Assembly (NCBI RefSeq): GCF_011250635.1
Contig: NZ_JAANNP010000003.1
Span: 204,121-268,120, forward strand
DNA length: 64,000 nucleotides
Source of the DNA: Motilibacter deserti
GTDB lineage: Bacteria > Actinomycetota > Actinomycetes > Motilibacterales > Motilibacteraceae
Reading direction: 5' to 3'
Of the stretch, positions 1-8,982 are shown piece after piece; the first letter of the stretch is position 1; each line of letters begins with the position of its first letter. The translations under genes were made by a program, and so were the position numbers. A model generated the notes under the pieces. It was not told the DNA's origin. It was given only the letters and a program-made list of their open reading frames with translations, and made no database searches.

Positions 1-431
1 GGCATGCCGACCGCCGCGCACTCCTCCCACAGCATCGAGGTGGAAGCGTCCAGCCCATCCACGGCGGAGACCACGAAGAGCGCTGCGTCCGCCGCGCGCA
101 GCCCGGCCCGCAGGTCGCCCACGAAGTCGGCGTAGCCCGGGGCGTCGAGCAGGTTGACCTTGACTCCGTCGTGCTCGAGCGGCGCGAGCGCGAGGGAGAC
201 GGTGCGCTGCTGGCGGGCCTCGGCCTCGTCGAAGTCCGTCACGGTGCTGCCGTCCTCGACCCGGCCGGGGCGCGGGATCGTCCCGGCCGCGACGAGGACG
301 GCCTCGACCAGCGTGGTCTTCCCCGCGCCGGAGTGCCCGACGAGCACGACGTTGCGGACCTGCTCCGGTCGGTCGACGACAGGTGCCGGCCCGCCTCCCG
401 CGGCTCCTGACTGGCTCGCTGTGGGTGCCAC
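1..431 (-). CDS. Elongation factor G-like GTPase, N-terminal part (runs off the left edge)
   Basis: Translational GTPase of the EF-G-like type found as an extra paralogue in actinomycetes; only the first 143 residues are inside the window. The GTG start at 431 has GGAGGG just upstream. A Gly/Ala/Pro-rich leader of about 20 residues is followed by the G1/P-loop GHSGAGKTT, a switch I region with the sequence RTVSLAL and the G3 motif DAPGYADF. P-loop GHSGAGKT rather than the GHIDAGKT of canonical EF-G points to the EF-G-like paralogue rather than the ribosomal translocase itself. It is divergent from the phospholipid operon to the right, with about 175 bp between them. Exact function cannot be decided from the N-terminus. 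Confidence 0.85.
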   Translation of the reverse strand, partial: MAPTASQSGAAGGGPAPVVDRPEQVRNVVLVGHSGAGKTTLVEAVLVAAGTIPRPGRVEDGSTVTDFDEAEARQQRTVSLALAPLEHDGVKVNLLDAPGYADFVGDLRAGLRAADAALFVVSAVDGLDASTSMLWEECAAVGM

Positions 432-627
432 GAGGCCCTCCTCGGTGTGCGGTCGGACAGATCGGCTCGCGACGAAGCGTCCTCCGACCGCCCGGCCGCC
501 CGCAAGGGCCCCGGGGCGTGCCCGCGAGCGGGCGCGCTGCTAAGGCGGGCGTGCGCCGCGGCGCCGGCCCGTCGCCACGCCGCGGCCCGCCGGCGCGTGC
601 CCGGAGGTGCTCGACGCCGTCACTACG

Positions 628-1377
628 ATGGCAGACACCACCGCGCAGCTCAGCGAGGACGACCTGCCCGGCGCGGTGGCCGCCGGCGACAGGACGAGGA
701 TGCTCAATCGGTACGCGCGCGCCTTCTTCTCGCGCGTCATGACCCCGATCGCGCGCGGGCTGCTGCGGGCCGGCGTCAGCCCCGACGTCATCACCCTGCT
801 CGGCACGCTCGGCGTCTGCGTCGGCGCGCTGGTGTTCTTCCCGCGCGGGGAGTTCTTCTGGGGCAGCTTCTTCATCACCTGGTTCGTCTTCAGCGACATG
901 ATCGACGGGACCATGGCGCGGCTGTCGGGCCGGTCCTCGGTGTGGGGGGCGTGGCTCGACTCCTGCACCGACCGCGTCGGCGACGCGGCGATCTTCGCCG
1001 GGATCCTGCTCTGGTGGGTGGGCGACGGCGACAACCCGTTGCTCGCGGGGCTCGCGCTCTACGGCCTGGTCGCAGGCTCGGTCGTGTCCTACGTCAAGGC
1101 GCGGGCCGAGGGGCTCGGGATGCGCGCCGACGTCGGCGTCATGGAGCGCTCCGACCGGCTGGTGACCATCCTCGTCGCGACCGGCCTCGACGGGCTCGGG
1201 GTCCCCTGGATCCACACCGTCGCGCTGTGGCTGGTCGCCGTCGGCGCGACCGTGACGGTGGTGCAGCGCGCGCTGCTGGTCCGCCGCCAGGCGCTCGCGC
1301 GGGCCGATGCGACCCCCTCCGGGGGCCAGGGTGCGGGATCCCCGCGCACCGGTACGCCCGCCGGGCCCGGCGCCTGA
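628..1377 (+). CDS. pgsA: CDP-alcohol phosphatidyltransferase, phosphatidylinositol phosphate synthase type
   Basis: Integral membrane enzyme joining CDP-diacylglycerol to inositol phosphate, the first step towards phosphatidylinositol and PIMs. The 249-residue product carries the complete CDP-alcohol signature from about residue 90 (DMIDGTMAR, then G, then D...D: DxxDGxxAR-x8-GxxxDxxxD), which binds the metal and the cytidine nucleotide. About six hydrophobic segments follow the usual fold. It heads a compact operon with the acyltransferase and pimA, the order known from mycobacteria, and this context selects the inositol substrate. The start is uncertain: ATG 628 is chosen on homologue length, but a GTG at 607 in the same frame directly abuts the only purine-rich stretch (603-607). 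Confidence 0.88.
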   Translation: MADTTAQLSEDDLPGAVAAGDRTRMLNRYARAFFSRVMTPIARGLLRAGVSPDVITLLGTLGVCVGALVFFPRGEFFWGSFFITWFVFSDMIDGTMARLSGRSSVWGAWLDSCTDRVGDAAIFAGILLWWVGDGDNPLLAGLALYGLVAGSVVSYVKARAEGLGMRADVGVMERSDRLVTILVATGLDGLGVPWIHTVALWLVAVGATVTVVQRALLVRRQALARADATPSGGQGAGSPRTGTPAGPGA

Positions 1378-1388
1378 GGACGCCGGGG

Positions 1389-2330
1389 GTGCGCGAGCGG
1401 CTGGTCCAGCGGCTGACGCTCGCGGGCTACTCCGCGGGCTGGGCGCTCGTCCGCCGGCTGCCCGAGCGGGCGGCGTACGCGCTGTTCGGCGCGCTCGCCG
1501 ACGTGGCGGTGCGCCGCGGCGGGCGCGGGGTGCGCCGGCTCGAGGCGAACCTGCGCCGCGCCGCGCCCGCGGCCGGCCCCGACGAGCTCGCGGCACTGGT
1601 GCGGGCGGGCATGCGGTCCTACCTGCGCTACTGGTGCGACACCTTCCGCATGTCGGACTGGCCGCGCGAGCGTGTCATGGCCACGACGACCGTGGTGGAC
1701 GGCCACCACGTCAGCGAGGCGCTGGCCGCCGGCCGCGGGTTCATCGGCGCGCTCCCGCACATGGGCAACTGGGACCACGCCGGCGCCTGGGCCGCGGCCG
1801 TCCACGCGCCGGTGCTCAGCGTCGCGGAGCGGCTGCGCCCGGAGGAGCTCTACGACCGCTTCGTCGCCCACCGCCGGCGCCTTGGCATCAGCGTCCTGCC
1901 GCTGACCGGAGGCGGCGCGCTTGTGCCGGCGCTGCGCGACTGGCTGCGGGCCAACCGCATCGTGTGCCTGCTGACCGACAGGGACCTCAGCGCGACCGGC
2001 GTGGAGGTGCAGCTGCTGGGGGAGCGGGCGCGGGTCGCCCCGGGGCCGGCCATCCTCGCGCTGCAGACGGGCGCCCCGCTGCACCCGATCACCGTGGCGT
2101 ACGACGAGCGCGGCATCGTCGTGACCTTCCACCCGCGGGTGGTGCCGCCCGCGGCGGGCACGACCCGGCAGCGGGTGCAGGCGATGTGCCAGCAGGTGGC
2201 GGACGCGTTCGGGGCGGCGATCACCGCGGCCCCGCAGGACTGGCACATGCTGCAGCGGGTGTTCGTGGCCGACCTGTCCCAGGGCCACGCCCCGGGCGCC
2301 GCCGCCGACGACGCCGTGCCCGCGCGATGA
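1389..2330 (+). CDS. patA: Phosphatidylinositol mannoside acyltransferase (lauroyl/myristoyl acyltransferase family)
   Basis: Membrane-associated acyltransferase expected to move a fatty acyl chain onto the mannose of PIM. The 313-residue protein has the family HX4D catalytic motif in HMGNWD (H124, D129) and the following family pattern LTDRDLSATGVEV. The GTG start at 1389 is preceded by GAGGA at 1376-1380, which overlaps the pgsA stop. Its stop codon overlaps the ATG of pimA by 4 nt (ATGA at 2327-2330), so the two are probably translationally coupled. Family and operon context agree with the mycobacterial PIM acyltransferase; acyl specificity is not visible. Confidence 0.88.
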   Translation: MRERLVQRLTLAGYSAGWALVRRLPERAAYALFGALADVAVRRGGRGVRRLEANLRRAAPAAGPDELAALVRAGMRSYLRYWCDTFRMSDWPRERVMATTTVVDGHHVSEALAAGRGFIGALPHMGNWDHAGAWAAAVHAPVLSVAERLRPEELYDRFVAHRRRLGISVLPLTGGGALVPALRDWLRANRIVCLLTDRDLSATGVEVQLLGERARVAPGPAILALQTGAPLHPITVAYDERGIVVTFHPRVVPPAAGTTRQRVQAMCQQVADAFGAAITAAPQDWHMLQRVFVADLSQGHAPGAAADDAVPAR

Positions 2331-3499
2331 GGGTCGGGCTGGTGTGCCCCTACGCCTGGGACGTGCCGGGCGGGGTGCAGTTCCACGTCCGCGACCTCGC
2401 CGAGCAGCTCCTCGTGCTCGGCCACGAGGTGTCGGTGCTGGCGCCCGCGGACGAGGACATGCCGCTGCCGGCGTACGTCGTCCCCGCCGGGCGGGCCGTC
2501 CCGGTGCCCTACAACGGCTCCGTCGCACGCCTGAGCTTCGGCCCGCTGTCGGCCGCGCGGGTGCGCCGGTGGCTCGCGGTCGGCGAGTTCGACCTCGTCC
2601 ACATCCACGAGCCGGCGTCGCCGAGCCTGTCGCTGCTGGCCTGCTGGGCGGCGTCCGGGCCGATGGTCGGGACCTTCCACACCGCCTCGTTGCGCTCACG
2701 CGCCTACTCGGCGTTCTACCCCGTGCTCTACCCCGCGCTGGAGAAGCTCTCGGCCCGCATCGCGGTGAGCGAGCAGGCCCGCCGCACCGTCGTCGAGCAC
2801 ATCGGCGGCGACGCGGTGGTCGTCCCCAACGGCGTCTACGTCGACCGCTTCGCCGGGGCCGAGCCGCAGCCCGCGTGGCGCGGGGCGGGCGGGACGATGG
2901 CCTTCCTCGGCCGCCTCGACGAGCCGCGCAAGGGGCTGTCCACGCTGCTCGCGGCGTTCCCGCGCATCCTCGAGCGGCACCCGGGCGTCCGCCTGCTCGT
3001 CGCCGGCCGGGGCGACGTGGAGGAGGCCCGGGCCGCGCTCCCGGAGCCCGCCCGCCCCTGCGTCACGTTCCTCGGCCAGGTGAGCGACGAGGACAAGGCC
3101 CGGATGCTCGCGACCGCCGACGTCTACGTCGCGCCCAACACCGGCGGCGAGAGCTTCGGCATCGTGCTGGCCGAGGCGATGGCAGCGGGCGCCGTCGTCG
3201 TCGCCAGCGACCTGGACGCGTTCCGGCAGGTGCTGGACAACGGCACGGCGGGAGCACTCGTCCCGGTCGGCGACGCGCCGGCGCTGGCCGACGCCGTCGT
3301 GGGCCTGCTCTCGGACTCGACCCGGGCGGCCCGGCTGCGCGCCACGGCGTCGACCGTGGTGCGGCGCTACGACTGGCCCGGGGTCGCGGCCCGGGTCCTC
3401 GCGGTCTACGAGACCGTCACGGCCGGCGCCGGGAGCGTGGCGCCGCTGCCCCCGGGCCGCGGCGGCCGGCTGGGGCTGCGGGGCCGGGGGGCCGAGTGA
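2327..3499 (+). CDS. pimA: GDP-mannose-dependent phosphatidyl-myo-inositol mannosyltransferase
   Basis: GT4-family, GT-B fold glycosyltransferase that adds the first mannose to phosphatidylinositol at the cytoplasmic membrane face. The 390-residue protein starts with CPYAWDVPGGVQFHVRDLA, the PimA-type N-terminal donor/acceptor loop, continues with HIHEPASPS, and has the GT4 EX7E region in GESFGIVLAEAMAAG (about residues 275-288). The last 25 residues are a Gly/Arg-rich tail. It overlaps the acyltransferase upstream (ATGA) and the small membrane protein downstream (GTGA), so the four genes look like one transcript. PimA is the best reading because of its position next to pgsA; a related GT4 mannosyltransferase is less likely. 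Confidence 0.9.
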   Translation: MRVGLVCPYAWDVPGGVQFHVRDLAEQLLVLGHEVSVLAPADEDMPLPAYVVPAGRAVPVPYNGSVARLSFGPLSAARVRRWLAVGEFDLVHIHEPASPSLSLLACWAASGPMVGTFHTASLRSRAYSAFYPVLYPALEKLSARIAVSEQARRTVVEHIGGDAVVVPNGVYVDRFAGAEPQPAWRGAGGTMAFLGRLDEPRKGLSTLLAAFPRILERHPGVRLLVAGRGDVEEARAALPEPARPCVTFLGQVSDEDKARMLATADVYVAPNTGGESFGIVLAEAMAAGAVVVASDLDAFRQVLDNGTAGALVPVGDAPALADAVVGLLSDSTRAARLRATASTVVRRYDWPGVAARVLAVYETVTAGAGSVAPLPPGRGGRLGLRGRGAE

Positions 3500-4038
3500 T
3501 CCCCGACGCCGTGGCCCTCGTCGTCCTCGTCGTCGCCCTGCTCGGGCTGCTCGGGTGGTACCTCTCCTGGACGGCGACCAGGCTGGACCGGCTGCACGCC
3601 CGCGTGGAGGGCGCCCGGGCGGCGCTGGACGCCCAGCTCGTCCGGCGGGCCACGGCCACGCTGGAGCTGGCCGGCTCCGGGCTGCTCGACCCCGCCTCCA
3701 GCGTGATCCTCGCCGACGCCGCGCACGCCGCGTCCGTGGCGGACGACGAGCGCCGCGAGCTCGCCGAGTCCGATCTGTCCCGGTCGCTGCGGGCCGCGCT
3801 CGAGGCCGATGCGGTCGCCGCGCTCCACGACGAGCCGGGCGGGCCAGAGGCGGTCCGCGACCTCGCTGCGGCGACCATGCGCGTGCAGCTCGCGCGGCGC
3901 TTCCACAACGAGGCGGTCCGGGCCACGGGCGTCGTACGCCGCAAGCGCGTCGTGCGCTGGCTGCGGCTCGCCGGCCACGCGCCCATGCCCATGACGTTCG
4001 AGATGGACGACGACCCGCCGCCCGCGCTGGCCGCCTGA
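3496..4038 (+). CDS. Conserved single-pass membrane protein of the PIM operon, function unknown
   Basis: A 180-residue protein with one N-terminal hydrophobic segment (about residues 4-22, ending LLGWYLSWTA) followed by a charged, Ala/Arg/Glu-rich helical region likely to form a coiled coil. The pattern of a short anchor, RLDRLHARVEGARAALDAQL and a basic region resembles LemA-like and similar actinobacterial proteins, but I do not recognise a catalytic motif. The GTG start at 3496 overlaps the pimA stop (GTGA), so it should be expressed with the PIM genes. A role in envelope assembly is only suggested by the operon. Confidence 0.7.
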   Translation: MIPDAVALVVLVVALLGLLGWYLSWTATRLDRLHARVEGARAALDAQLVRRATATLELAGSGLLDPASSVILADAAHAASVADDERRELAESDLSRSLRAALEADAVAALHDEPGGPEAVRDLAAATMRVQLARRFHNEAVRATGVVRRKRVVRWLRLAGHAPMPMTFEMDDDPPPALAA

Positions 4039-4234
4039 CGGCCTCGCGGCGTACTAGGTTCAGGGGATCTTCGGAGCAGCCGAGCCACGCCTGCGCCCGC
4101 TGGACCGCGCGGCGGCCGAGCGGGCCCGAGCGCTGCGTGCGGCCGTCGACGAGGCCCGGCTGCGCGCGTTCGTCGATGCGCTGCCGGCCCCGCGCGTACG
4201 CCGCCTGGCTCCTGAGCTGCGCCGGCAGGCCGAC

Positions 4235-5098
4235 GTGCTGCTGCGCGACGAGCTGGCGGCCGCCGGCTGGCCCGCGCGCCTGCACGGCTTCACCGTCCGC
4301 GGGGCGAACGACTGGGACCCCGCCCGCCCCGGGCGGACCGAGCCCGTGGCCGAGCTGCCGGGCGTCAACGTCGTCGCCGTGAAGGAGGGCGAGCGGCCGG
4401 ACGCGCTGGTCGTCCTGGCCCACGCCGACACCGTCCCGGGCAGTGGAGGAGCCGACGACAACGGCAGCGGGCTCGCCGCGCTCGTCGAGGTCGCGCGGCT
4501 GCTCGCGCCCGAGCGGATGCGGCTGTCGGTGGTGCTGGCCGCCGTCGACCACGAGGAGCACGGCTTCTCCGGGTCGCGCCAGCTGGTCGCCTGGCTGGCG
4601 GCGCGGCGCCCGGTGCGCGCCGCGTACGTCTTCGAGATGCTCGGGTACGTCAGTGCCGAGCCGGGCTCGCAGCGCCTCCCGCCCGGCGTCGGCGCGCTCT
4701 ACCGGGGCCAGGTCGGCCGGCTGCGCGCCCGCGGCATGCCGGGCGACTTCCTCGCCCTGATCCACCAGAAGCGCAGCCGGCTCGCCGCCACCTGCCTGGC
4801 CTCCTGCCTCGCGGAGGTCGCCGGCCCGCGGGCCCCTGTGCTGCTTCGGGCGCCGACGGACCTGCCGGGCCTCGGGGTCGCCGCACGCCGGGTCGCGATG
4901 GCCCGCGACTTCGCGCGCAGCGACCACGTGCCGTTCTGGGAGGCGCGGCTGCCCGCGGTGCAGGTGACCGACACCGCCAACTTCCGCAACCCGCACTACC
5001 ACCGCGCCTCCGACCTGGCGGAGACCCTGGACTACGGCCGCATCGCGGACGTGGCCGCGGCGACCGCCCTCGCGCTGCTGGTCCTGTCCGGGCTCTGA
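4235..5098 (+). CDS. M28-family zinc aminopeptidase-like peptidase (start unresolved)
   Basis: Cytoplasmic metallopeptidase of the M28 type. From GTG 4235 the 287-residue protein shows the metal ligands in order: HAD (H63, D65), GADDNGSG (D74/D75), DHEEHGFSG (E107/E108), DHVPFWE and a late H in NPHYHRASD. Codon-like sequence continues upstream in the same frame to a TAG at 4055, encoding RAFVDALPAPRVRRL and similar charged residues, but that stretch has no ATG, GTG or TTG; only CTG codons (for example 4091, 4100) could extend the protein. Either a CTG start is used, a start was lost, or a short N-terminus is enough. No signal peptide is visible. Confidence 0.75.
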   Translation: MLLRDELAAAGWPARLHGFTVRGANDWDPARPGRTEPVAELPGVNVVAVKEGERPDALVVLAHADTVPGSGGADDNGSGLAALVEVARLLAPERMRLSVVLAAVDHEEHGFSGSRQLVAWLAARRPVRAAYVFEMLGYVSAEPGSQRLPPGVGALYRGQVGRLRARGMPGDFLALIHQKRSRLAATCLASCLAEVAGPRAPVLLRAPTDLPGLGVAARRVAMARDFARSDHVPFWEARLPAVQVTDTANFRNPHYHRASDLAETLDYGRIADVAAATALALLVLSGL

Positions 5099-5160
5099 GC
5101 CGCGGCATCGCTGCGCCACCGGCCTTCAGCCGCCCCCGCGAGCTGCCGAGATGCAGCGTG

Positions 5161-6171
5161 ATGCGTACTCCGACCGCCCTTCGCCGCTCGCTGCTCGCCG
5201 TCGCCCTCGGCTGCGCCCTCGCCGGCTGCTCCGCGCTGCCGGTCGAGCTCGGTGCGGCCTCGTCCCCGGGACGGGAGGCCGCGGCGCCCGCGGCCCCGGC
5301 CAAGCAGGCCTCCGTGCTCTCGGGCCGGGCCAAGGCGGACGGACGGACGCTCGTCGTCAAGATCGACAACACGGCCGCGGCGCGCCCGCAGGCCGGGCTC
5401 GAGGACGCCGACGTCGTCTACGTCGAGCCGGTCGAGGGCGGCCTCACCCGGCTGGCCGCGGTCTTCTCGACCAAGCTGCCCAGGGTCGTCGGACCGGTCC
5501 GCAGCGCGCGGATCAGCGACGTCGAGCTCTTCGCGCAGTACGGGCGGCCGGCGTTCGCCTACTCCGGGGCGCAGAAGAAGTTCCTGCCGACGCTGCGCAG
5601 CGCCTCGCTGGCCCTGGTGTCGGCCGACGACGACCCGTCGCTGTACTACCGGCGCAGCAGCCGGCCGGCGCCGTACAACCTCTTCGCGAACGCCCGCACG
5701 CTGCTCGCGGCCGCCGACGGCGCGACCAAGGCGTCGGACATCGGCTTCCGGTTCGGCAAGCCTCCCGTCGGCGGGGCCCGCGCGCGCTCGGTGCGGGCGA
5801 CCTGGCGCGCCGCGAGCACCGGCTTCACCTGGTCGGCGAAGACGAAGCGGTGGCTCGCGACGACCGACGGCACCCCCGCGGTCTCGGCGGCCGGCGCCCG
5901 GCTCGGCGCCACCACCGTCCTGGTGCAGTACGTCGACGAGACCGACTCGGTCTACGTGGACAAGAACGGGTCGGTGACCCCGTACGCCCACACCGTCGGC
6001 AGGGGGAGCGGGCTGTTGCTGCGCGGGGGCAAGGCCTGGAAGGCGGAGTGGTCGCGGTCGAGCGCGGCGTCCGGCACGCGGTGGACCGTGGGCGGGGAGA
6101 CGGCGCGCTTCGCGGCCGGGCAGGTGTGGGTGCTGCTGGTGGACAAGGACCGTCCTTTACGCCTCGGCTGA
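5161..6171 (+). CDS. DUF3048 domain lipoprotein (YerB-like)
   Basis: A 336-residue secreted lipoprotein. The N-terminus has a basic stretch, a hydrophobic core and the lipobox LAGC (Cys at about 22), followed by an Ala/Pro-rich linker. The mature part contains the DUF3048 features [34 protein letters not shown] and [13 protein letters not shown], then a C-terminal half with [15 protein letters not shown]. The family is extracytoplasmic in Gram-positive bacteria and its biochemical role is unknown. ATG 5161 is preceded by an in-frame GTG at 5158; either gives the same signal peptide. It is not obviously co-transcribed with pdxS, which begins 130 bp downstream. Confidence 0.85.
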   Translation: MRTPTALRRSLLAVALGCALAGCSALPVELGAASSPGREAAAPAAPAKQASVLSGRAKADGRTLVVKIDNTAAARPQAGLEDADVVYVEPVEGGLTRLAAVFSTKLPRVVGPVRSARISDVELFAQYGRPAFAYSGAQKKFLPTLRSASLALVSADDDPSLYYRRSSRPAPYNLFANARTLLAAADGATKASDIGFRFGKPPVGGARARSVRATWRAASTGFTWSAKTKRWLATTDGTPAVSAAGARLGATTVLVQYVDETDSVYVDKNGSVTPYAHTVGRGSGLLLRGGKAWKAEWSRSSAASGTRWTVGGETARFAAGQVWVLLVDKDRPLRLG

Positions 6172-6302
6172 GCGCGCTGGGACGCGGCCGGTCGGGCCCG
6201 CGGCGGGTCGACCGGGCCAAGACCGTGTCATTGGCCCGGGTCACCACCTCACGAGTGGGCCTACCCTTATGGGGAGAGCAGTCCCCGACCAGCGAGGTCC
6301 CG

Positions 6303-7226
6303 TTGAGCGTCCCTTCCGCCCCTCTCGAGAACGAGTCTTCGTCCGGCAGCACCGGCACCGCGCGCGTGAAGCGCGGCATGGCCGAGATGCTCAAGGGCGG
6401 CGTGATCATGGACGTCGTCACGCCGGAGCAGGCCAAGATCGCCGAGGACGCCGGTGCCGTCGCCGTCATGGCGCTCGAGCGCGTGCCCGCCGACATCCGC
6501 AAGCAGGGCGGCATCGCCCGCATGAGCGACCCCGACATGGTCGAGGGCATCGTCAACTCGGTCTCGATCCCGGTCATGGCGAAGGCCCGCATCGGCCACT
6601 TCGTCGAGGCGCAGGTCCTGCAGTCGCTCGGCGTGGACTACGTCGACGAGTCCGAGGTGCTGACCCCGGCCGACGAGGCGCACCACATCGACAAGTGGGC
6701 CTTCACGGTCCCCTTCGTCTGCGGCGCGACTGACCTGGGCGAGGCGCTGCGCCGCATCGCCGAGGGCGCGGCGATGATCCGCTCCAAGGGCGAGGCCGGC
6801 ACCGGCAACGTCGTTGAGGCGACCCGCCACATGCGCCAGATCCGCTCCGACATCCGCCGCCTGGCGACGCTCGACGAGACCGAGCTGTTCGTGGCGGCCA
6901 AGGAGCTGCGCGCGCCGTACGACCTGGTCGCCGAGGTGGCCAAGCTCGGCAAGCTGCCGGTCGTGCTGTTCACCGCCGGCGGCATCGCGACCCCGGCCGA
7001 CGCGGCGATGATGATGCAGCTCGGCGCCGAGGGCGTCTTCGTCGGCTCGGGCATCTTCAAGTCCGGCGACCCGGCCAGGCGCGCCGAGGCGATCGTCAAG
7101 GCGACGACGTTCTACGACGACCCCGACGTGATCGCGAAGGTCTCGCGCGGCCTCGGCGAGCCCATGGTCGGGATCAACATCTCCGAGCTGCCCGCGGACC
7201 AGCGCTACTCCGACCGCGGCTGGTAG
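6303..7226 (+). CDS. pdxS: Pyridoxal 5'-phosphate synthase, PdxS (lyase) subunit
   Basis: Synthase subunit of the DXP-independent PLP pathway: it combines ribose 5-phosphate, glyceraldehyde 3-phosphate and ammonia supplied by PdxT. The 307-residue (beta/alpha)8 barrel shows [18 protein letters not shown], the lysine-bearing [26 protein letters not shown] and [14 protein letters not shown] phosphate-binding loop. TTG 6303 is chosen because the leader that follows ([19 protein letters not shown]) matches the usual short Ser/Thr-rich actinomycete N-terminus and GCGAGG lies upstream; GTG 6255 is in frame but would extend beyond the family length. The partner pdxT is 1.1 kb downstream, separated by an SDR gene. 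Confidence 0.96.
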   Translation: MSVPSAPLENESSSGSTGTARVKRGMAEMLKGGVIMDVVTPEQAKIAEDAGAVAVMALERVPADIRKQGGIARMSDPDMVEGIVNSVSIPVMAKARIGHFVEAQVLQSLGVDYVDESEVLTPADEAHHIDKWAFTVPFVCGATDLGEALRRIAEGAAMIRSKGEAGTGNVVEATRHMRQIRSDIRRLATLDETELFVAAKELRAPYDLVAEVAKLGKLPVVLFTAGGIATPADAAMMMQLGAEGVFVGSGIFKSGDPARRAEAIVKATTFYDDPDVIAKVSRGLGEPMVGINISELPADQRYSDRGW

Positions 7227-7266
7227 TCCCTTTGAGCACGTCGCGGCCGGGGTATCCGCCCCGGCC

Positions 7267-8001
7267 GTGACTGCTTTCCAGGACCGGACGGTCCTTCTCA
7301 CCGGCGCTTCCGGCGGCATCGGCCGAGCCCTCGCCGAGCGCCTCGCTCAGGAGGGGGCGCGGCTCGCCCTCGCGTACTCCGGTGATCGTGCCGGCGCCGA
7401 GCGGACGGCCCAGCTCGTGCGGGAGGCAGGCGGGGAGCCCGTCGTCCTGCAGGCCGATCTCGCCGACGCCGAGGCCCCGCTGCGGCTGGCCGACGAAGCC
7501 GAGCAGGAGCTCGGGCCGGTCGACGTGCTCGTTTCGGCAGCCGGGGCGGGCGAGCAGCGCGAGCTCGCCGACGTCGGCCTCGAGCTCTGGGACCGCACGC
7601 AGGCGGTCAACCTGCGGGCGCCGTTCCTCCTGATGCAGCGCCTGGTGCCGCAGATGGCCGAGCGCGGGTACGGCCGGGTGCTGCTCTTCTCCTCGATCGC
7701 GGCCTTCACCGGCGGGGTGGTCGGCCCGCACTACGCGGCCTCCAAGGCCGGGCTGCACGGGCTGGTGCACTGGTTCGCGTCGCGCTACGCCGACCGCGGC
7801 GTGACGGTCAACGCGGTGGCGCCGGCGCTGATCGAGGACACCAAGATGCTTCCGGGCAACGGGCGCGACATGCCGCTGCCGATCCCGGTGGGCCGGCTCG
7901 GGCGCCCCGAGGAGGTCGCGGACCTGGCGCTCGCCGTGCTGCGCAACGGCTACGTCACCAACCACGTGCAGCTGGTCGACGGCGGGCTCTTCGCGCTGTG
8001 A
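7267..8001 (+). CDS. Short-chain dehydrogenase/reductase (FabG-like 3-oxoacyl-ACP reductase family)
   Basis: A 244-residue classical SDR. The Rossmann motif TGASGGIG is near residue 13, the NAG-equivalent is SAAG, and the catalytic Ser and the Y-x3-K pair (HYAASKAG) are present. The C-terminal part contains the family pattern NAVAPALIEDTKML. These proteins reduce a keto group with NAD(P)H; substrate is not deducible, and 3-oxoacyl-ACP or a related ketone is a family-level guess. GTG 7267 begins 40 bp after pdxS, so it could be read through from it. Confidence 0.88.
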   Translation: MTAFQDRTVLLTGASGGIGRALAERLAQEGARLALAYSGDRAGAERTAQLVREAGGEPVVLQADLADAEAPLRLADEAEQELGPVDVLVSAAGAGEQRELADVGLELWDRTQAVNLRAPFLLMQRLVPQMAERGYGRVLLFSSIAAFTGGVVGPHYAASKAGLHGLVHWFASRYADRGVTVNAVAPALIEDTKMLPGNGRDMPLPIPVGRLGRPEEVADLALAVLRNGYVTNHVQLVDGGLFAL

Positions 8002-8017
8002 GCCCGCCGCCGGGCGG

Positions 8018-8221
8018 TCAGTCGTGCCCGCCGCAGTCGTGCGCGACGTTCGCGTCGAACGGCTCGAGCCGCCCGTCCTCCTTGCGCACGCAGAGCAGGT
8101 ACGCCGTCCCGCCGTCCAGCCACGGGCGGACGTGGCCGCGGGTGACGACGACGGCGTCCGGCTCGGGCTCGAGGCGGTCGACCAGGTGAACGGATGGCGA
8201 GAGAATCGTTAGCTCAAGCAA
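8018..8221 (-). CDS. Possible small protein of 67 residues, unknown
   Basis: From a TTG at 8221 to a TGA at 8018 this frame encodes 67 residues ending DANVAHDCGGHD. The last 55 codons have almost exclusively G/C third positions, as real genes here do, whereas the first dozen codons fall in a much more AT-rich patch. Two cysteines and a His/Asp-rich tail are the only notable features. No convincing Shine-Dalgarno is present before the TTG. It could be a genuine small gene, a remnant of a longer gene whose 5' end was lost, or noise; I do not recognise the family. Confidence 0.35.
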   Translation of the reverse strand: MLELTILSPSVHLVDRLEPEPDAVVVTRGHVRPWLDGGTAYLLCVRKEDGRLEPFDANVAHDCGGHD

Positions 8222-8242
8222 CGTCAGGAACGTCGTCCCCGT

Positions 8243-8263
8243 AGTTGCGAACGGCTCGCAACT
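8243..8263. promoter_or_regulatory. Perfect 8-bp inverted repeat (operator or hairpin candidate) upstream of pdxT
   Basis: AGTTGCGA and TCGCAACT flank a 5-nt spacer in an unusually AT-rich intergenic patch between the possible small minus-strand gene and pdxT (start 8370). The symmetry is right for a dimeric repressor site, and it could serve either direction. No T-run follows, so it is not an obvious terminator. Confidence 0.4.
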
Positions 8264-8369
8264 GGTTCGCTCAGGAAAGCGGGCAGAGCGGCCGCCGCGG
8301 TCCTTGCGCGTGCCCCGCCGGTAGCATCGAAGGAGTTGGAACTGTCGTCGGACGAGCAAGGCGGAGCCC

Positions 8370-8972
8370 GTGCCGCAGCCGCAGATCGGCGTCCTCGCCC
8401 TGCAGGGGGACGTCCGGGAGCACCTGTACGCCCTGGAGGCGGCGGGCGCGCGCGCCGTCCCCGTACGCCGCCCGTCCGAGGTCGAGGCGGTCGACGCGAT
8501 CGTCCTGCCCGGGGGCGAGTCCACGACGATCAGCAAGCTGGCCCGCACGTTCGAGGTGCTCGAGCCGCTGCGCGAGCGGATCGGCGGGGGGATGCCGGCC
8601 TACGGCTCCTGCGCGGGGATGATCCTGCTCGCGGACCGGATCGAGGACGGGGTCGAGGGGCAGGAGACGATCGGCGGGTTGGACGTCACGGTCCGACGCA
8701 ACGCCTTCGGCCGCCAGGTCGACTCGTTCGAGGCCGACGTCGAGGTCGACGGGGTGCCGGGCGACCCGGTGCACGCGGTCTTCATCCGGGCGCCGTGGGT
8801 CGAGGCGGTCGGCGAGCGCGTGGAGCAGCTCGCCCGAGTGAAGGGCGGGCCGGCCGACGGTAGGATCGTCGCGGTCCGGCAGGGACACCTGCTGGCCACC
8901 TCATTCCACCCGGAGCTGACGGGTGACCTGCGCGTGCACGCGCTGTTCGTCGAGCTGGTGAAGGGCCGGTGA
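8370..8972 (+). CDS. pdxT: Pyridoxal 5'-phosphate synthase, PdxT (glutaminase) subunit
   Basis: Class I glutamine amidotransferase that releases ammonia from glutamine and channels it to PdxS. The 200-residue protein shows [12 protein letters not shown] at its start, PGGESTT (oxyanion region), the nucleophile in GSCAGM and the His-Glu dyad in SFHPEL. Length and motif spacing match the family. GTG 8370 is preceded by GCGGAG. It sits 10 bp before yebC and is probably co-transcribed with it, while pdxS lies 1.1 kb upstream rather than directly adjacent. Confidence 0.96.
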   Translation: MPQPQIGVLALQGDVREHLYALEAAGARAVPVRRPSEVEAVDAIVLPGGESTTISKLARTFEVLEPLRERIGGGMPAYGSCAGMILLADRIEDGVEGQETIGGLDVTVRRNAFGRQVDSFEADVEVDGVPGDPVHAVFIRAPWVEAVGERVEQLARVKGGPADGRIVAVRQGHLLATSFHPELTGDLRVHALFVELVKGR

Positions 8973-8982
8973 CCTCCGCGCT

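Noticed and set aside
6231-6267. Promoter of pdxS (TTGGCC ... TACCCT)
   Set aside because: The spacing of 25 nt is incompatible with one promoter; no better pair was found.
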